From assembly GCA_003694425.1 (NCBI GenBank), contig RFJX01000131.1:1-7395 (forward strand): DNA of 7,395 bases, in the 5' to 3' direction. Of the stretch, positions 1-6,512 are shown piece after piece. The position numbers were made by a program, and so were the translations under genes. The notes beneath the pieces were generated by a model that saw only the letters and a list, made by a program, of their open reading frames with translations, ran no database searches and was not told the origin of the DNA. The stretch comes from Gammaproteobacteria bacterium (GTDB lineage Bacteria > Pseudomonadota > Gammaproteobacteria > J113). Each line of letters opens with the position of its first letter. Within the stretch, counting starts at the first letter, position 1.

Positions 1-363
1 CAGGTTGACCCCCATCACCGCCTCCCACTCGGCCAGGTCGATCGCCTCCAGCAGGGCGGGCCGGAACAGGGAGGCATTGTTGACCAGCAGATCGAGACCC
101 TCACCGGCCAGGGCGGCGATGACCCGCTCCGGGGTACCGGGGTCGGCCAGGTCACCTGCGACCGTTACGGCGCTGCCCGGGCGCCGCGCCTCCAGCTCAC
201 GGGCCAGCGCGGTGGCCGCCTCGCCGCTGCGATGATGATGGATCCAGACCCGCATCCCGGCCTCGTGCAGCTCCCGGACGATCGCCTCGCCGATCCGCAG
301 GGCGCCTCCGGTGACCAGGGCTGTCCCGCCACCGGCGGGGCCGGTATCATTTCCCTTTTTCAA
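1..363 (-). CDS. Pteridine reductase-type short-chain dehydrogenase (5' part, runs off left edge)
   Basis: The first 121 residues of a short-chain dehydrogenase/reductase are visible. The Rossmann glycine motif reads TGGALRIG (residues 18-25), followed by the strand-helix pattern ending in IHHHRS (41-46), a DLADP turn (71-75), and the SDR hallmark NNAS in LLVNNASLF (92-100). The RIG after the glycines, the HRS stretch (a usual place for NADPH phosphate recognition) and NNAS-x-F are typical of gammaproteobacterial pteridine reductases, which reduce dihydropterins and folates with NADPH. The catalytic Tyr-x-x-x-Lys lies beyond the window, so this is a family call, not proof of substrate. I chose a TTG start at 363-361 because a GGGAG sits 7 bases upstream and no ATG or GTG in frame precedes the Rossmann strand. 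The gene is divergent from the methyltransferase gene. A FolM-like dihydromonapterin reductase is the main alternative. Confidence 0.85.
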   Translation of the reverse strand, partial: MKKGNDTGPAGGGTALVTGGALRIGEAIVRELHEAGMRVWIHHHRSGEAATALARELEARRPGSAVTVAGDLADPGTPERVIAALAGEGLDLLVNNASLFRPALLEAIDLAEWEAVMGVNL

Positions 364-370
364 ACTGGTT

Positions 371-375
371 CTCCC
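371..375 (-). promoter_or_regulatory. Ribosome binding site supporting a TTG start
   Basis: On the minus strand this reads GGGAG and lies 7 bases before the TTG at 363-361. It decides the start of the pteridine reductase-like gene, because the only nearby ATG (around 350-348) is in a different frame that does not encode the SDR. Confidence 0.5.
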
Positions 376-477
376 GGTCTGCTGGCCTGATCCTACGCCG
401 GGCCGGACCCGATATGCCACCGGGTGCCGGGCAACGGACACCCTGGCAGACCCCTGGAGCGGATGACGGGACAACGA

Positions 478-1653
478 ATGACGCAACGGTCTGGCGGAAT
501 GCCCCGGCCTGCGGACCCGGAGCGGCGGCGCAGCGACCGGCTGCTGGAGGAGATGGCCGCGGAGATCGATCGCCGCGGCGGGTGGATCCCCTTCTCGCGC
601 TACATGGAGCTGGCCCTCTACCATCCCCGTCTGGGCTACTACGCCAGCGGGACGGTCGGTTTTGGCGCGGGCGGTGACTTCGTCACCGCGCCGGAACTCG
701 GGCCGGTGTACGCCGCCTCGCTGGCCCGCTGCTGCCTCCCCCTGCTGACGGAGACCGGGGGTGATCTGCTCGAGATCGGGGCCGGCAGCGGCGCCCTGGC
801 GGCCGCGCTGCTGCCGGAACTCGAGCGCCTGGGGGCGGCGCCGCGGCGCTACCTCATCGTCGACCGCAGCCGGGCCCTGCGTGAACGCCAGCAGCAGCGG
901 CTCCGCGAGGCCCTGCCACCCGGGCTGTACGCGCGGGTGAGCTGGCTGGAAGGTCCGCCGGAGGCCCCGTTCGACGGGGTGATCCTGGCCAACGAGGTGC
1001 TGGACGCACTGCCGGTGGAGCGCTTCGAGATCACCCCCGAAGGTCCCCGCCTGCTCGGAGTGACCCTGACCGGCGGCGCCCTTGCCTGGCGGAGCGCCGG
1101 CGGGCCGGATCCCCGCCTCGAGGCCGCCTGGTCGCGACTGGGACTGGAGCTGCCGGTCGGCTACCGCAGCGAGATCGCGCTCGATCTGCCCCGCTGGCTG
1201 GAGCAGCAGACCCGCGCGCTGCGACGGGGCGCGGCCCTGTTCATCGACTACGGCTATCCCCGCACCGAGTACTACCATCCCCAGCGCCGGGAGGGGACGC
1301 TCATCTGCCACTATCGTCAGCGCGGCTTCGATCAGCCACTGGCGCTGCCGGGCCTGATCGATCTCTCCGCCTTCGTCGATTTCACCGCCCTGGCCGAGGC
1401 CGCCGACGCCTGCGGACTGGAGGTCAGCGGCTTCGCCAGTCAGGCCCACTTCCTCATCGACTGCGGGCTGGAGGAGGTGACGGCTGGCCTGATGGAGCTG
1501 CCGGATCGGGAACGGGCACTGCGGCTCGCCGAGCTGCACCGCCTCACCCACCCGGGGGAGATGGGGGAACGGTTCAAGGTGATGGCGCTGAGCCGCAATC
1601 TCGCCGGGGCGGTTCCGGGCTTCGACCGCTTCGATCGCCGCCATGCGCTGTAG
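478..1653 (+). CDS. SAM-dependent methyltransferase, MidA/NDUFAF7 family (COG1565)
   Basis: This is a class I SAM methyltransferase of the MidA/NDUFAF7 family (former DUF185), about 391 residues, the usual family length. Numbering from the chosen start, the order of motifs is diagnostic: GGWIPFSRYMELALYHP near residues 34-50, GGDFVTAPE (65-73), the SAM-binding loop LLEIGAGSG (97-105), NEVLDALPV (172-180), FIDYG (255-259) leading into GTLICHY (273-279), DLSAFVDF (295-302) and a C-terminal MGERFKVMALS (362-372). The mitochondrial relative NDUFAF7 methylates an arginine of complex I; the bacterial substrate is not established, so a protein arginine target is only a hypothesis. The start is uncertain: in-frame candidates are GTG 424, ATG 463, ATG 478 and ATG 499. 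Homology begins after about 499 and none has a well-spaced ribosome binding site; 478 is a compromise. Its 3' end overlaps the downstream lipoprotein gene by 11 bases. Confidence 0.9.
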   Translation: MTQRSGGMPRPADPERRRSDRLLEEMAAEIDRRGGWIPFSRYMELALYHPRLGYYASGTVGFGAGGDFVTAPELGPVYAASLARCCLPLLTETGGDLLEIGAGSGALAAALLPELERLGAAPRRYLIVDRSRALRERQQQRLREALPPGLYARVSWLEGPPEAPFDGVILANEVLDALPVERFEITPEGPRLLGVTLTGGALAWRSAGGPDPRLEAAWSRLGLELPVGYRSEIALDLPRWLEQQTRALRRGAALFIDYGYPRTEYYHPQRREGTLICHYRQRGFDQPLALPGLIDLSAFVDFTALAEAADACGLEVSGFASQAHFLIDCGLEEVTAGLMELPDRERALRLAELHRLTHPGEMGERFKVMALSRNLAGAVPGFDRFDRRHAL

Positions 1654-2347
1654 CCTGCTGCTGGTCCCCCTGCTGCTGGGCGGCTGCGTCAGCGCGACGA
1701 AACCCGCCACTGGCGACGGGCCGCCGCGCCGGCAGTTCACCATCGAACGGCTCGCCAAGGGGGACATCGATACCGTGGTCGAGGTACACCAGCGCCGCGC
1801 CCTGCGCCATCTGGAGACCCTGATGGTGAAGCTCTACAAGCGCAACCCGGTCCAGCTCCACCGCCACCCCGGAGCCACCATCGAACAGCGCCGCCGGGAG
1901 CTGTTCGCCGACGGCCGGGTCCCGGACTATCCGGAGTTCGCAGGACGCAGGGGGATCGACTGCATCCGTCTGGCGCTCGACCCGGCCTACCCGGGGGACC
2001 GGGTAGTGGCCCTGGTGGCCGGGATGAAAGGGATGCTGATGGATGCCTACGGCAATCGCACCGAATTCTGGTTCTACAGCCAGCTCGATCCGCAGAAGCT
2101 CTACAACAGCGCCCGCAACATCGAGATCGCGGTGTGGAAGCTCAGCAACAGCAGCGACGGCAACGGCACCCCCCTGCTGCTGAGCAACTCGCTCCCGGGC
2201 GAGCCGGCCAACCTCAGCTACGAGCGGCTCTTCGGCAAGCTGATCAGTCTGCAGGATACAATCGCCGAGATAATCGCCGACAGCAGCAACCGGGTGATCA
2301 AGAAGGTGATCCAGAACATGGCCACCGCCGTGTTCCTGCCCGTCTGA
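1643..2347 (+). CDS. Predicted lipoprotein of unknown function
   Basis: A 234-residue protein with a short lipoprotein signal peptide: Met-Arg, a leucine-rich core (residues 4-12) and a lipobox LGGC with the lipidated cysteine at 15. Residue +2 is Val, so by the Asp(+2) rule it should go to the outer membrane. The mature part is soluble. It has a basic helix (VHQRRALRHLETLMVKLYKRNP, residues 48-69), a GRRGIDCIRLALDP segment (101-114), a hydrophobic stretch GDRVVALVAGMKGMLMDAYG (118-137), and an amphipathic C-terminal helix (193-230) that could oligomerise. A lone Cys at 107 could not form an internal disulfide. I do not recognise a named domain. The gene starts inside the methyltransferase gene and has no Shine-Dalgarno sequence of its own, which suggests translational coupling. 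It sits 64 bases before the uppP start, so an envelope role is reasonable but unproven. Confidence 0.85.
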   Translation: MRCSLLLVPLLLGGCVSATKPATGDGPPRRQFTIERLAKGDIDTVVEVHQRRALRHLETLMVKLYKRNPVQLHRHPGATIEQRRRELFADGRVPDYPEFAGRRGIDCIRLALDPAYPGDRVVALVAGMKGMLMDAYGNRTEFWFYSQLDPQKLYNSARNIEIAVWKLSNSSDGNGTPLLLSNSLPGEPANLSYERLFGKLISLQDTIAEIIADSSNRVIKKVIQNMATAVFLPV

Positions 2348-2411
2348 CCGTGGAGAACCAGCCAGTGCACGTCACATGCCACGCCCCGGCCCGCCCCGCG
2401 AGGCGCACGCC

Positions 2412-3206
2412 ATGCCCCTGAGCCATCTCGTCGCCCTGGGACTGCTGCAGGGATTCACCGAATTCCTCCCCATCTCCAGCTCCGCCCACCTGATCCTGCT
2501 GCCCCGCCTGCTCGACTGGAAGGACCAGGGACTGGCCCTCGACGTGGCGGCCCATGTCGGCACCCTGCTGGCGGTCTGCCTCTATTTCCGGCAGGACCTC
2601 GCGCGCCTGGGAAGGGCGTGGCTGGATTCCCTCGCCCGGCGGGGAGGGGAGAGGGAGGCGCGGCTGGCCTGGGGCGTGCTGGTGGCGACCGTGCCGGCGG
2701 CCCTGGCCGGCCTGCTGCTGCACGACGTGGTCGAGACCACCCTGCGCTCGACCTCCGTGATTGCCGCCGCCACCATCGGTTTCGGTCTCCTCCTCGGGGC
2801 CGCCGACCACCGCGGGCGGGACCGCGGCCGGCCGCTGGAGACCATCGGCTGGCGCGAGGTCCTGCTCATCGGCCTGGCCCAGGCCCTGGCCCTGGTCCCG
2901 GGCACCTCGCGCTCGGGCATCACCATCACGGCGGGGCTGTTCCTCGGCCTGTCGCGGGAGGCCTCGGCCCGCTTCTCCTTCCTGCTCTCGATCCCGATCA
3001 TCGCCCTGGCCGGCGGCTACCAGGGCCTGACCCTGCTGCGGGAGGGGATGGACGCCCCCTGGGGCGACACCCTGCTCATCGTCCTGCTCTCGGCGGCCAG
3101 CGCCTATCTCTGCATCCACCTCTTCCTGGCCCTGATCGCCCGCATGAGCCTGCTGCCCTTCGTCCTCTACCGCCTCGCCCTGGGCGGGGTGCTGCTGGCC
3201 CTGTAG
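2412..3206 (+). CDS. uppP: Undecaprenyl-diphosphatase UppP (BacA family)
   Basis: This 264-residue integral membrane enzyme dephosphorylates undecaprenyl diphosphate to undecaprenyl phosphate, recycling the lipid carrier for peptidoglycan and other surface polymers; overexpression of the family gives bacitracin resistance. Both BacA signatures are present: QGFTEFLPISSSAHL (residues 13-27), with Glu17, Ser23/Ser24 and His26 in catalytic positions, and PGTSRSG (163-169), with the phosphate-binding Arg167. The rest is a series of hydrophobic helices, and the length is normal. The position equivalent to the first glutamate of the E. coli E-G-x-T-E-F motif is Gln13 here, a variant I associate with the SSSAHL-type UppP. 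I chose ATG 2412 over the upstream in-frame ATG 2376 because the family begins with this hydrophobic helix and an AGG lies 8 bases upstream. The next gene begins 1-4 bases after its stop. Confidence 0.96.
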   Translation: MPLSHLVALGLLQGFTEFLPISSSAHLILLPRLLDWKDQGLALDVAAHVGTLLAVCLYFRQDLARLGRAWLDSLARRGGEREARLAWGVLVATVPAALAGLLLHDVVETTLRSTSVIAAATIGFGLLLGAADHRGRDRGRPLETIGWREVLLIGLAQALALVPGTSRSGITITAGLFLGLSREASARFSFLLSIPIIALAGGYQGLTLLREGMDAPWGDTLLIVLLSAASAYLCIHLFLALIARMSLLPFVLYRLALGGVLLAL

Positions 3207-3210
3207 GGTG

Positions 3211-3885
3211 ATGCGACCCCGCCCGCTGCGCCTGCTCCTGGCCCTCCTGATCGCCCTGGCGGTCACGGTCCTCCTGCTCGGCGGGCTCTCGCTGCGTACC
3301 TGGGAGCGGCTCGGCGCCGAGAGCCTGATCGCCGAACTCACCTTCGACCCGCTGGGACCGGGACGGTGGCGCGCCACCCTCGCGACCGGGGACCGCTGCC
3401 ATCCCCGCACCTTCGAGCTGGAAGGGGAGCAGTGGCGGCTCGACGCCCGGTTCCTGAAATGGAAACCGTGGGCCAATCTCCTCGGGCTGGATGCCCGCTA
3501 CCGGCTGGAGCGGCTGGAGAGCCGCCACCCGGAGGGGGGAGAAGGGGGGCAGAGCACCGTCTCGGTCCATCCCCTGACTCGGCCCGGCCGCTTCGATCAC
3601 CTCCGTCTGGCGAGGGCAGCGGAGCGTTACAACCCGCTGGTTGACACCGTCTACGGCAGCTCCGCCTATGAGGAGATCGACCCCGCGCTGCGCTACCGGG
3701 TCTACCGCAGCCAGTGGGGCCTGCTGGTCCGCACCGCTCCCCGGACCATCGGCGCGCAGCTTCCGGGCAGGGCCGTGATCCGGATCGACAAGGCCTGCGG
3801 AAGGCCGGAGGGGTGGGCGGGGCGGATCCGGCGCGCCCTCGACGGGCTGCTGGCGATAACCGGCGGCGCCGACCCGCCCGGTTGA
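3211..3885 (+). CDS. Single-pass membrane protein of unknown function
   Basis: This 224-residue protein has a basic N-terminus (MRPRPLR), one hydrophobic segment (residues 8-27) acting as a signal anchor, and a soluble Arg- and Trp-rich domain. Conserved-looking blocks are LTFDPLGPGRWRATLATGD (43-61), DARFLKWKPWANLLGLD (78-94), VDTVYGSSAYEEIDP (144-158) and YRVYRSQWGLLVR (162-174). I recall similar gammaproteobacterial proteins carrying the label cation/multidrug efflux pump; one transmembrane segment and no transporter motif make that name unsupported here. The two cysteines (63 and 196) could form a disulfide if the domain is periplasmic. ATG 3211 starts 4 bases after the uppP stop; a GTG at 3208 is a 1-codon longer alternative. 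There is no well-spaced ribosome binding site, so it probably depends on uppP translation. A Gly/Glu-rich linker (108-113) is encoded by a G-run. Confidence 0.85.
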   Translation: MRPRPLRLLLALLIALAVTVLLLGGLSLRTWERLGAESLIAELTFDPLGPGRWRATLATGDRCHPRTFELEGEQWRLDARFLKWKPWANLLGLDARYRLERLESRHPEGGEGGQSTVSVHPLTRPGRFDHLRLARAAERYNPLVDTVYGSSAYEEIDPALRYRVYRSQWGLLVRTAPRTIGAQLPGRAVIRIDKACGRPEGWAGRIRRALDGLLAITGGADPPG

Positions 3886-3895
3886 ATATCCGTAC

Positions 3896-3901
3896 TATAC
3901 T
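3896..3901 (+). promoter_or_regulatory. Candidate -10 box for the 120-residue protein gene
   Basis: TATACT matches the sigma-70 -10 consensus at five of six positions and stands out in GC-rich DNA, 85 bases before the ATG. I see no acceptable -35 hexamer 16-18 bases upstream, where the sequence is CCCG-rich, and no extended TGn. If it is a promoter it is weak or needs an activator. The call rests on the box and its position only. Confidence 0.3.
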
Positions 3902-3902
3902 T

Positions 3903-3931
3903 GGGGTGAAGCCCCTGCAACTCCCGGGGGC
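3903..3931 (+). promoter_or_regulatory. Leader with two mutually exclusive hairpins
   Basis: GGGG (3903-3906) can pair with CCCC (3912-3915) across a 5-base loop. The same CCCC, as GCCCC (3911-3915), can instead pair with GGGGC (3927-3931) across an 11-base loop. Both cannot form at once. There is no U-tract after either, so neither is a classical intrinsic terminator. The region directly follows the stop of the single-pass membrane protein gene and the candidate -10 box. Function is unproven. Confidence 0.25.
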
Positions 3932-3948
3932 ATGACTTGTCAGAGCGG

Positions 3949-3974
3949 CCCGGCCAGAGACCCGGCGGGCCGGG
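3949..3974 (+). promoter_or_regulatory. GC-rich stem overlapping the ribosome binding site
   Basis: CCCGGCC (3949-3955) is perfectly complementary to GGCCGGG (3968-3974), giving a 7-bp all-GC stem with a 12-base loop. The last three bases of the stem are the first half of the Shine-Dalgarno GGGAGG (3972-3977) of the downstream gene, so the folded leader would partly hide the ribosome binding site. Such stems arise by chance in GC-rich DNA; whether this one is functional is unknown. Confidence 0.3.
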
Positions 3975-3985
3975 AGGCAGAACCC

Positions 3986-4348
3986 ATGAAGATCCTCGAC
4001 CGGCTGCTCGGACCCGCATCCAAGCACGACCCCGACCTGCCCTATACCTACGAGGCGAGAGTGCCCGTGGTGGAGGGAGAGGAGCTCTGCAACTCCTATT
4101 TCTCCGACACCATCTGCGGGCTCATCGACTACCTGGAGGAGCACGGCATCGGCCCGTCCCAGGTCAGCATCTACGAGATCTACCAGGAGGAGGAGCGCCC
4201 CATCGACATCTCCCTGTGTGTCGATGCACAGGGGCGCTGGCTGCACCGCCCCGACCTGTGCCGGGCGCTGCAGGACCACTACAAGGGGCACATCTACGCC
4301 GCGGGCTGCGATTTCGCGGACCGGGACCGCAGCGGCTACGGTCCCTGA
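3986..4348 (+). CDS. Conserved-looking 120-residue protein of unknown function, five cysteines
   Basis: This small acidic soluble protein has no signal peptide or membrane segment. An amphipathic start ([10 protein letters not shown]) is followed by [21 protein letters not shown] (residues 20-40), [25 protein letters not shown] (42-66), [12 protein letters not shown] (69-80) and [20 protein letters not shown] (91-110). Cysteines are at 35, 44, 78, 92 and 108; C35 and C44 are eight residues apart, too far for a CxxC motif, but together the set could bind metal or be redox active. I recognise no named family. ATG 3986 is supported by a GGGAGG at 3972-3977, 8 bases upstream; an in-frame ATG at 3932 would add 18 low-complexity residues and is unlikely. 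The gene has its own leader and appears monocistronic, facing the slipin gene with a 13-base tail-to-tail overlap. Coding-like composition and the strong ribosome binding site make it a real gene. Confidence 0.85.
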   Translation: MKILDRLLGPASKHDPDLPYTYEARVPVVEGEELCNSYFSDTICGLIDYLEEHGIGPSQVSIYEIYQEEERPIDISLCVDAQGRWLHRPDLCRALQDHYKGHIYAAGCDFADRDRSGYGP

Positions 4349-5100
4349 TCGCCCGCGCCCCTGCGCAGCAGCCCCTCCATCAGCTCCAGCGGCAACGGGA
4401 AGACGATGGTCGAGCTGCGCTCGCCGGCCACCTCCTTGAGGGTCTGCAGGTAGCGAAGCTGCAGCGCGCCGGGCTGCCGCGCCAGGACCCCGGCGGCCTG
4501 ACTGAGCTTCTCGGCCGCCTGCAGCTCGCCCTCCGCATGGATCACCTTGGCCCGGCGGGAACGCTCCTCCTCCGCCTGCCTGGCGATCGCCCGGATCATG
4601 CTCTCGTCCAGATCGACATGCTTGATCTCGACGTTTGAGACCTTGATGCCCCAGGCATCGGTCTGCACGTCGAGGGCGTCCTGGATGTCGGCATTGAGCC
4701 GCTCGCGCTCGGCCAGCATCTCGTCCAGGTCGTGCTGGCCCAGGACCGACCGCAGGGTGGTCTGCGCCAGCTGGCTGGTGGCGCTGTAGAAGTCCTCCAC
4801 CTGGATTATCGCCTTCTCCGGATCGATGACCCGGAAATAGACCACCGCGTTGACCTTGACCGAGACGTTGTCCCGGGAGATCACATCCTGGCTCGGGACG
4901 TCCATCACCACCGTGCGCAGGTCCACCCGAACCATCTGCTGGACCAGCGGGATGAGGATGATCAGCCCCGGCCCCTTCACCCCGGTGAAGCGGCCGAGGG
5001 TGAAGACCACCCCGCGCTGGTATTCCCGCAGGATGCGGATGGCCGACAGCAGCAGGGCCAGGACCAGAAAGATGAAGGTATAGGCACCATAGGCAATCAT
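4336..5100 (-). CDS. Slipin (SPFH/stomatin-prohibitin family membrane protein)
   Basis: A 254-residue stomatin-like protein. Residues 4-20 form one hydrophobic N-terminal membrane segment, followed directly by the SPFH domain: [16 protein letters not shown] (25-40), [10 protein letters not shown] (42-51), [19 protein letters not shown] (57-75), [15 protein letters not shown] (77-91) and a stretch ending [17 protein letters not shown] (120-136). A charged helix rich in Ala/Glu/Arg (170-205) is the usual coiled-coil assembly region, and a hydrophobic tail [15 protein letters not shown] (231-245) ends the protein. Slipins form ring or cage oligomers in membrane microdomains, and in Pyrococcus the equivalent hydrophobic tail is cut by the partner NfeD protease. 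The ATG is within the 4-base ATGA overlap with the nfeD stop, with GGAGG 7 bases upstream inside nfeD, so the two are co-translated. An in-frame extension upstream to about 5922 is only a shadow of nfeD. Confidence 0.94.
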   Translation of the reverse strand: MIAYGAYTFIFLVLALLLSAIRILREYQRGVVFTLGRFTGVKGPGLIILIPLVQQMVRVDLRTVVMDVPSQDVISRDNVSVKVNAVVYFRVIDPEKAIIQVEDFYSATSQLAQTTLRSVLGQHDLDEMLAERERLNADIQDALDVQTDAWGIKVSNVEIKHVDLDESMIRAIARQAEEERSRRAKVIHAEGELQAAEKLSQAAGVLARQPGALQLRYLQTLKEVAGERSSTIVFPLPLELMEGLLRRGAGDQGP

Positions 5101-6512
5101 GACGATTCCTCCGTTCGTGCTCCGGACAACGGTTCCACCCGCAGGGTCAGGCCGGAGATGCCGGTCACCCGGACCTCCTGCCCCCGCCGCAGCGGGTGCT
5201 CGGTGAGTGCGTGCCAGGTCTCGCCATGGACCCGCACCCTGCCCCGTCCCCCGAAATCCTCCAGGGCGACTCCCCGGGCGCCGAGCAGCTCCTCCCGGCC
5301 GCTGACCACCGGTTTGCGCTGGGCCCTGACGGCCATGCCGATGACCAGGATGAAGAACAGGCCGCTGAACAGCGCCACCGCCCCGATCAGCCAGGGTTCG
5401 ATCCCATAGCCGGGCTGGTCCACATCGATCAGCAGGATCGAACCGATGACGAAGGCGATCAGCCCGCCGATCCCGAGCACCCCGAAACTGGGGACGAAGG
5501 CCTCCGCCACCATCAGCCCCGCGCCCAGCAGGACCAGGGCCAGACCCGCGTAGGAGACCGGCAGCAGCTGGAACGCGAACAGGGCCAGCAGCAGGCAGAT
5601 GCCGCCGGCAACCCCGGGGAGGATCGCGCCGGGACTGGAGAATTCGAAGATCAGGCCGTAGATCCCGATGATCAGGAGCAGGTAGGCGACGTTGGGATTG
5701 GTGATCACGGCCAGCAGGCGGCTGCGCCAGTCGGGTTCCACCCGTTCCACCTCCAGGCCGGTCACATGGAGCGTGCGCGGCTCGCCGGCGAGGGTGACGG
5801 TGCGACCCTCGAGCTGCTGCAGGAGATCGGACAGGTCCCGCGCCACCAGGTCCGTCACCCCCAGCGCCAGGGCCTCGTGCGCCGGGAGGCTGGCCCCCTC
5901 GCGCACCGCCCGCTCGGCCCATTCCGCATTGCGTCCGCGCAACTCAGCCAGGCCCCGGATATAGGCCACGGCGTCATTGACCACCTTGCGCTGCAACGCA
6001 TCCGGAGGGGGTGACGGGGCCTCCTCCTTCCCCTCGCGCCCGCCCTTCTTGCCAGGGCCCTCCTCGTCCGGCGGCGCCCCTCCCCGCGGGAGGATCGGGG
6101 GGCCGCCGCCGATCCGGACCGGGGTGGCGGCGCCGAGGCTGGTCCCGGGCGCCATGGCGGCGACGTGGCAGGCGTAGAGGATGAAGGTGCCGGCGCTGGC
6201 GGCCCGGGCACCCGATGGTGCGACGTAACCGACCACCGGGACCGGCGAGGCGAGGATGCGCTTGACGATGTCGCGCATGGAGAGGTCCAGCCCGCCGGGG
6301 GTGTCGATCTGCAGGACCAGCAGGGCGGCATTGCGCTCGGCCGCCCGCTCCAGGGTGCGCGCGACGAGGTCGGCCGTGGCCGGGCCTATGGTCCCCTCCA
6401 GCGGCAGCACCATTACCGCCCCCTGCCCCGGTTGCGCTGCCAGCGGCAGGACCAGGGGCAGGAGCAGGCCGAGGAGCAGGGCGCGCAGCCACCCGTTACC
6501 GGTCCGCGGCAT
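5097..6512 (-). CDS. nfeD: Long-form NfeD membrane serine protease (ClpP-class, with NfeD C-terminal OB fold)
   Basis: A 471-residue protein with a signal sequence (residues 9-28), then a ClpP/S49-like periplasmic protease domain (31-235), a polytopic membrane region (about 275-395) and a C-terminal NfeD OB fold (402-460). The protease core shows [13 protein letters not shown] (64-76), the nucleophile Ser106 in [15 protein letters not shown] (125-132), and Lys176 in [11 protein letters not shown], the Ser-Lys dyad of the Pyrococcus PH1510 type, followed by the conserved [13 protein letters not shown] (191-203). The OB domain ends with [19 protein letters not shown] (444-462). Between Ser and Lys is a Gly/Pro/Lys/Glu-rich insert (about 134-171). 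The enzyme is thought to cleave the C-terminal hydrophobic region of its slipin partner, encoded immediately downstream. Its start overlaps the end of pcm by 17 bases, with GGAGG 5 bases before the ATG. Confidence 0.95.
   Translation of the reverse strand: MPRTGNGWLRALLLGLLLPLVLPLAAQPGQGAVMVLPLEGTIGPATADLVARTLERAAERNAALLVLQIDTPGGLDLSMRDIVKRILASPVPVVGYVAPSGARAASAGTFILYACHVAAMAPGTSLGAATPVRIGGGPPILPRGGAPPDEEGPGKKGGREGKEEAPSPPPDALQRKVVNDAVAYIRGLAELRGRNAEWAERAVREGASLPAHEALALGVTDLVARDLSDLLQQLEGRTVTLAGEPRTLHVTGLEVERVEPDWRSRLLAVITNPNVAYLLLIIGIYGLIFEFSSPGAILPGVAGGICLLLALFAFQLLPVSYAGLALVLLGAGLMVAEAFVPSFGVLGIGGLIAFVIGSILLIDVDQPGYGIEPWLIGAVALFSGLFFILVIGMAVRAQRKPVVSGREELLGARGVALEDFGGRGRVRVHGETWHALTEHPLRRGQEVRVTGISGLTLRVEPLSGARTEESS

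Noticed and set aside
424..477. GTG 424 or ATG 463 as the methyltransferase start
   Set aside because: The added residues are not like the family N-terminus; GGAG at 456-459 is only 3 bases from ATG 463. The start nevertheless remains uncertain.
2376..2411. ATG 2376 as uppP start
   Set aside because: It would add twelve polar, proline-rich residues before the first membrane helix, and ATG 2412 has an AGG at good spacing.
2298..3476. 392-codon open frame on the minus strand across uppP and the following gene
   Set aside because: Its translation is low-complexity Gln/Gly/Arg-rich, typical of the reverse strand of GC-rich coding DNA, and it covers uppP, which has both family signatures.
3937..4638. 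233-codon plus-strand frame over the 120-residue gene and the slipin 3' end
   Set aside because: Arg/Pro/Gly-rich shadow translation in a frame offset from a well-supported gene, and it has no ribosome binding site.
5101..5922. In-frame upstream extension of the slipin gene
   Set aside because: It lies within nfeD in another frame, translates to Gly/Pro/Arg-rich sequence, and the slipin has a proper ATG with GGAGG at 5100.
5196..6014. 272-codon plus-strand frame opposite nfeD
   Set aside because: Gln/Asp/Arg-rich composition is the typical complement of a GC-rich membrane protein gene; nfeD on the other strand has every expected domain.
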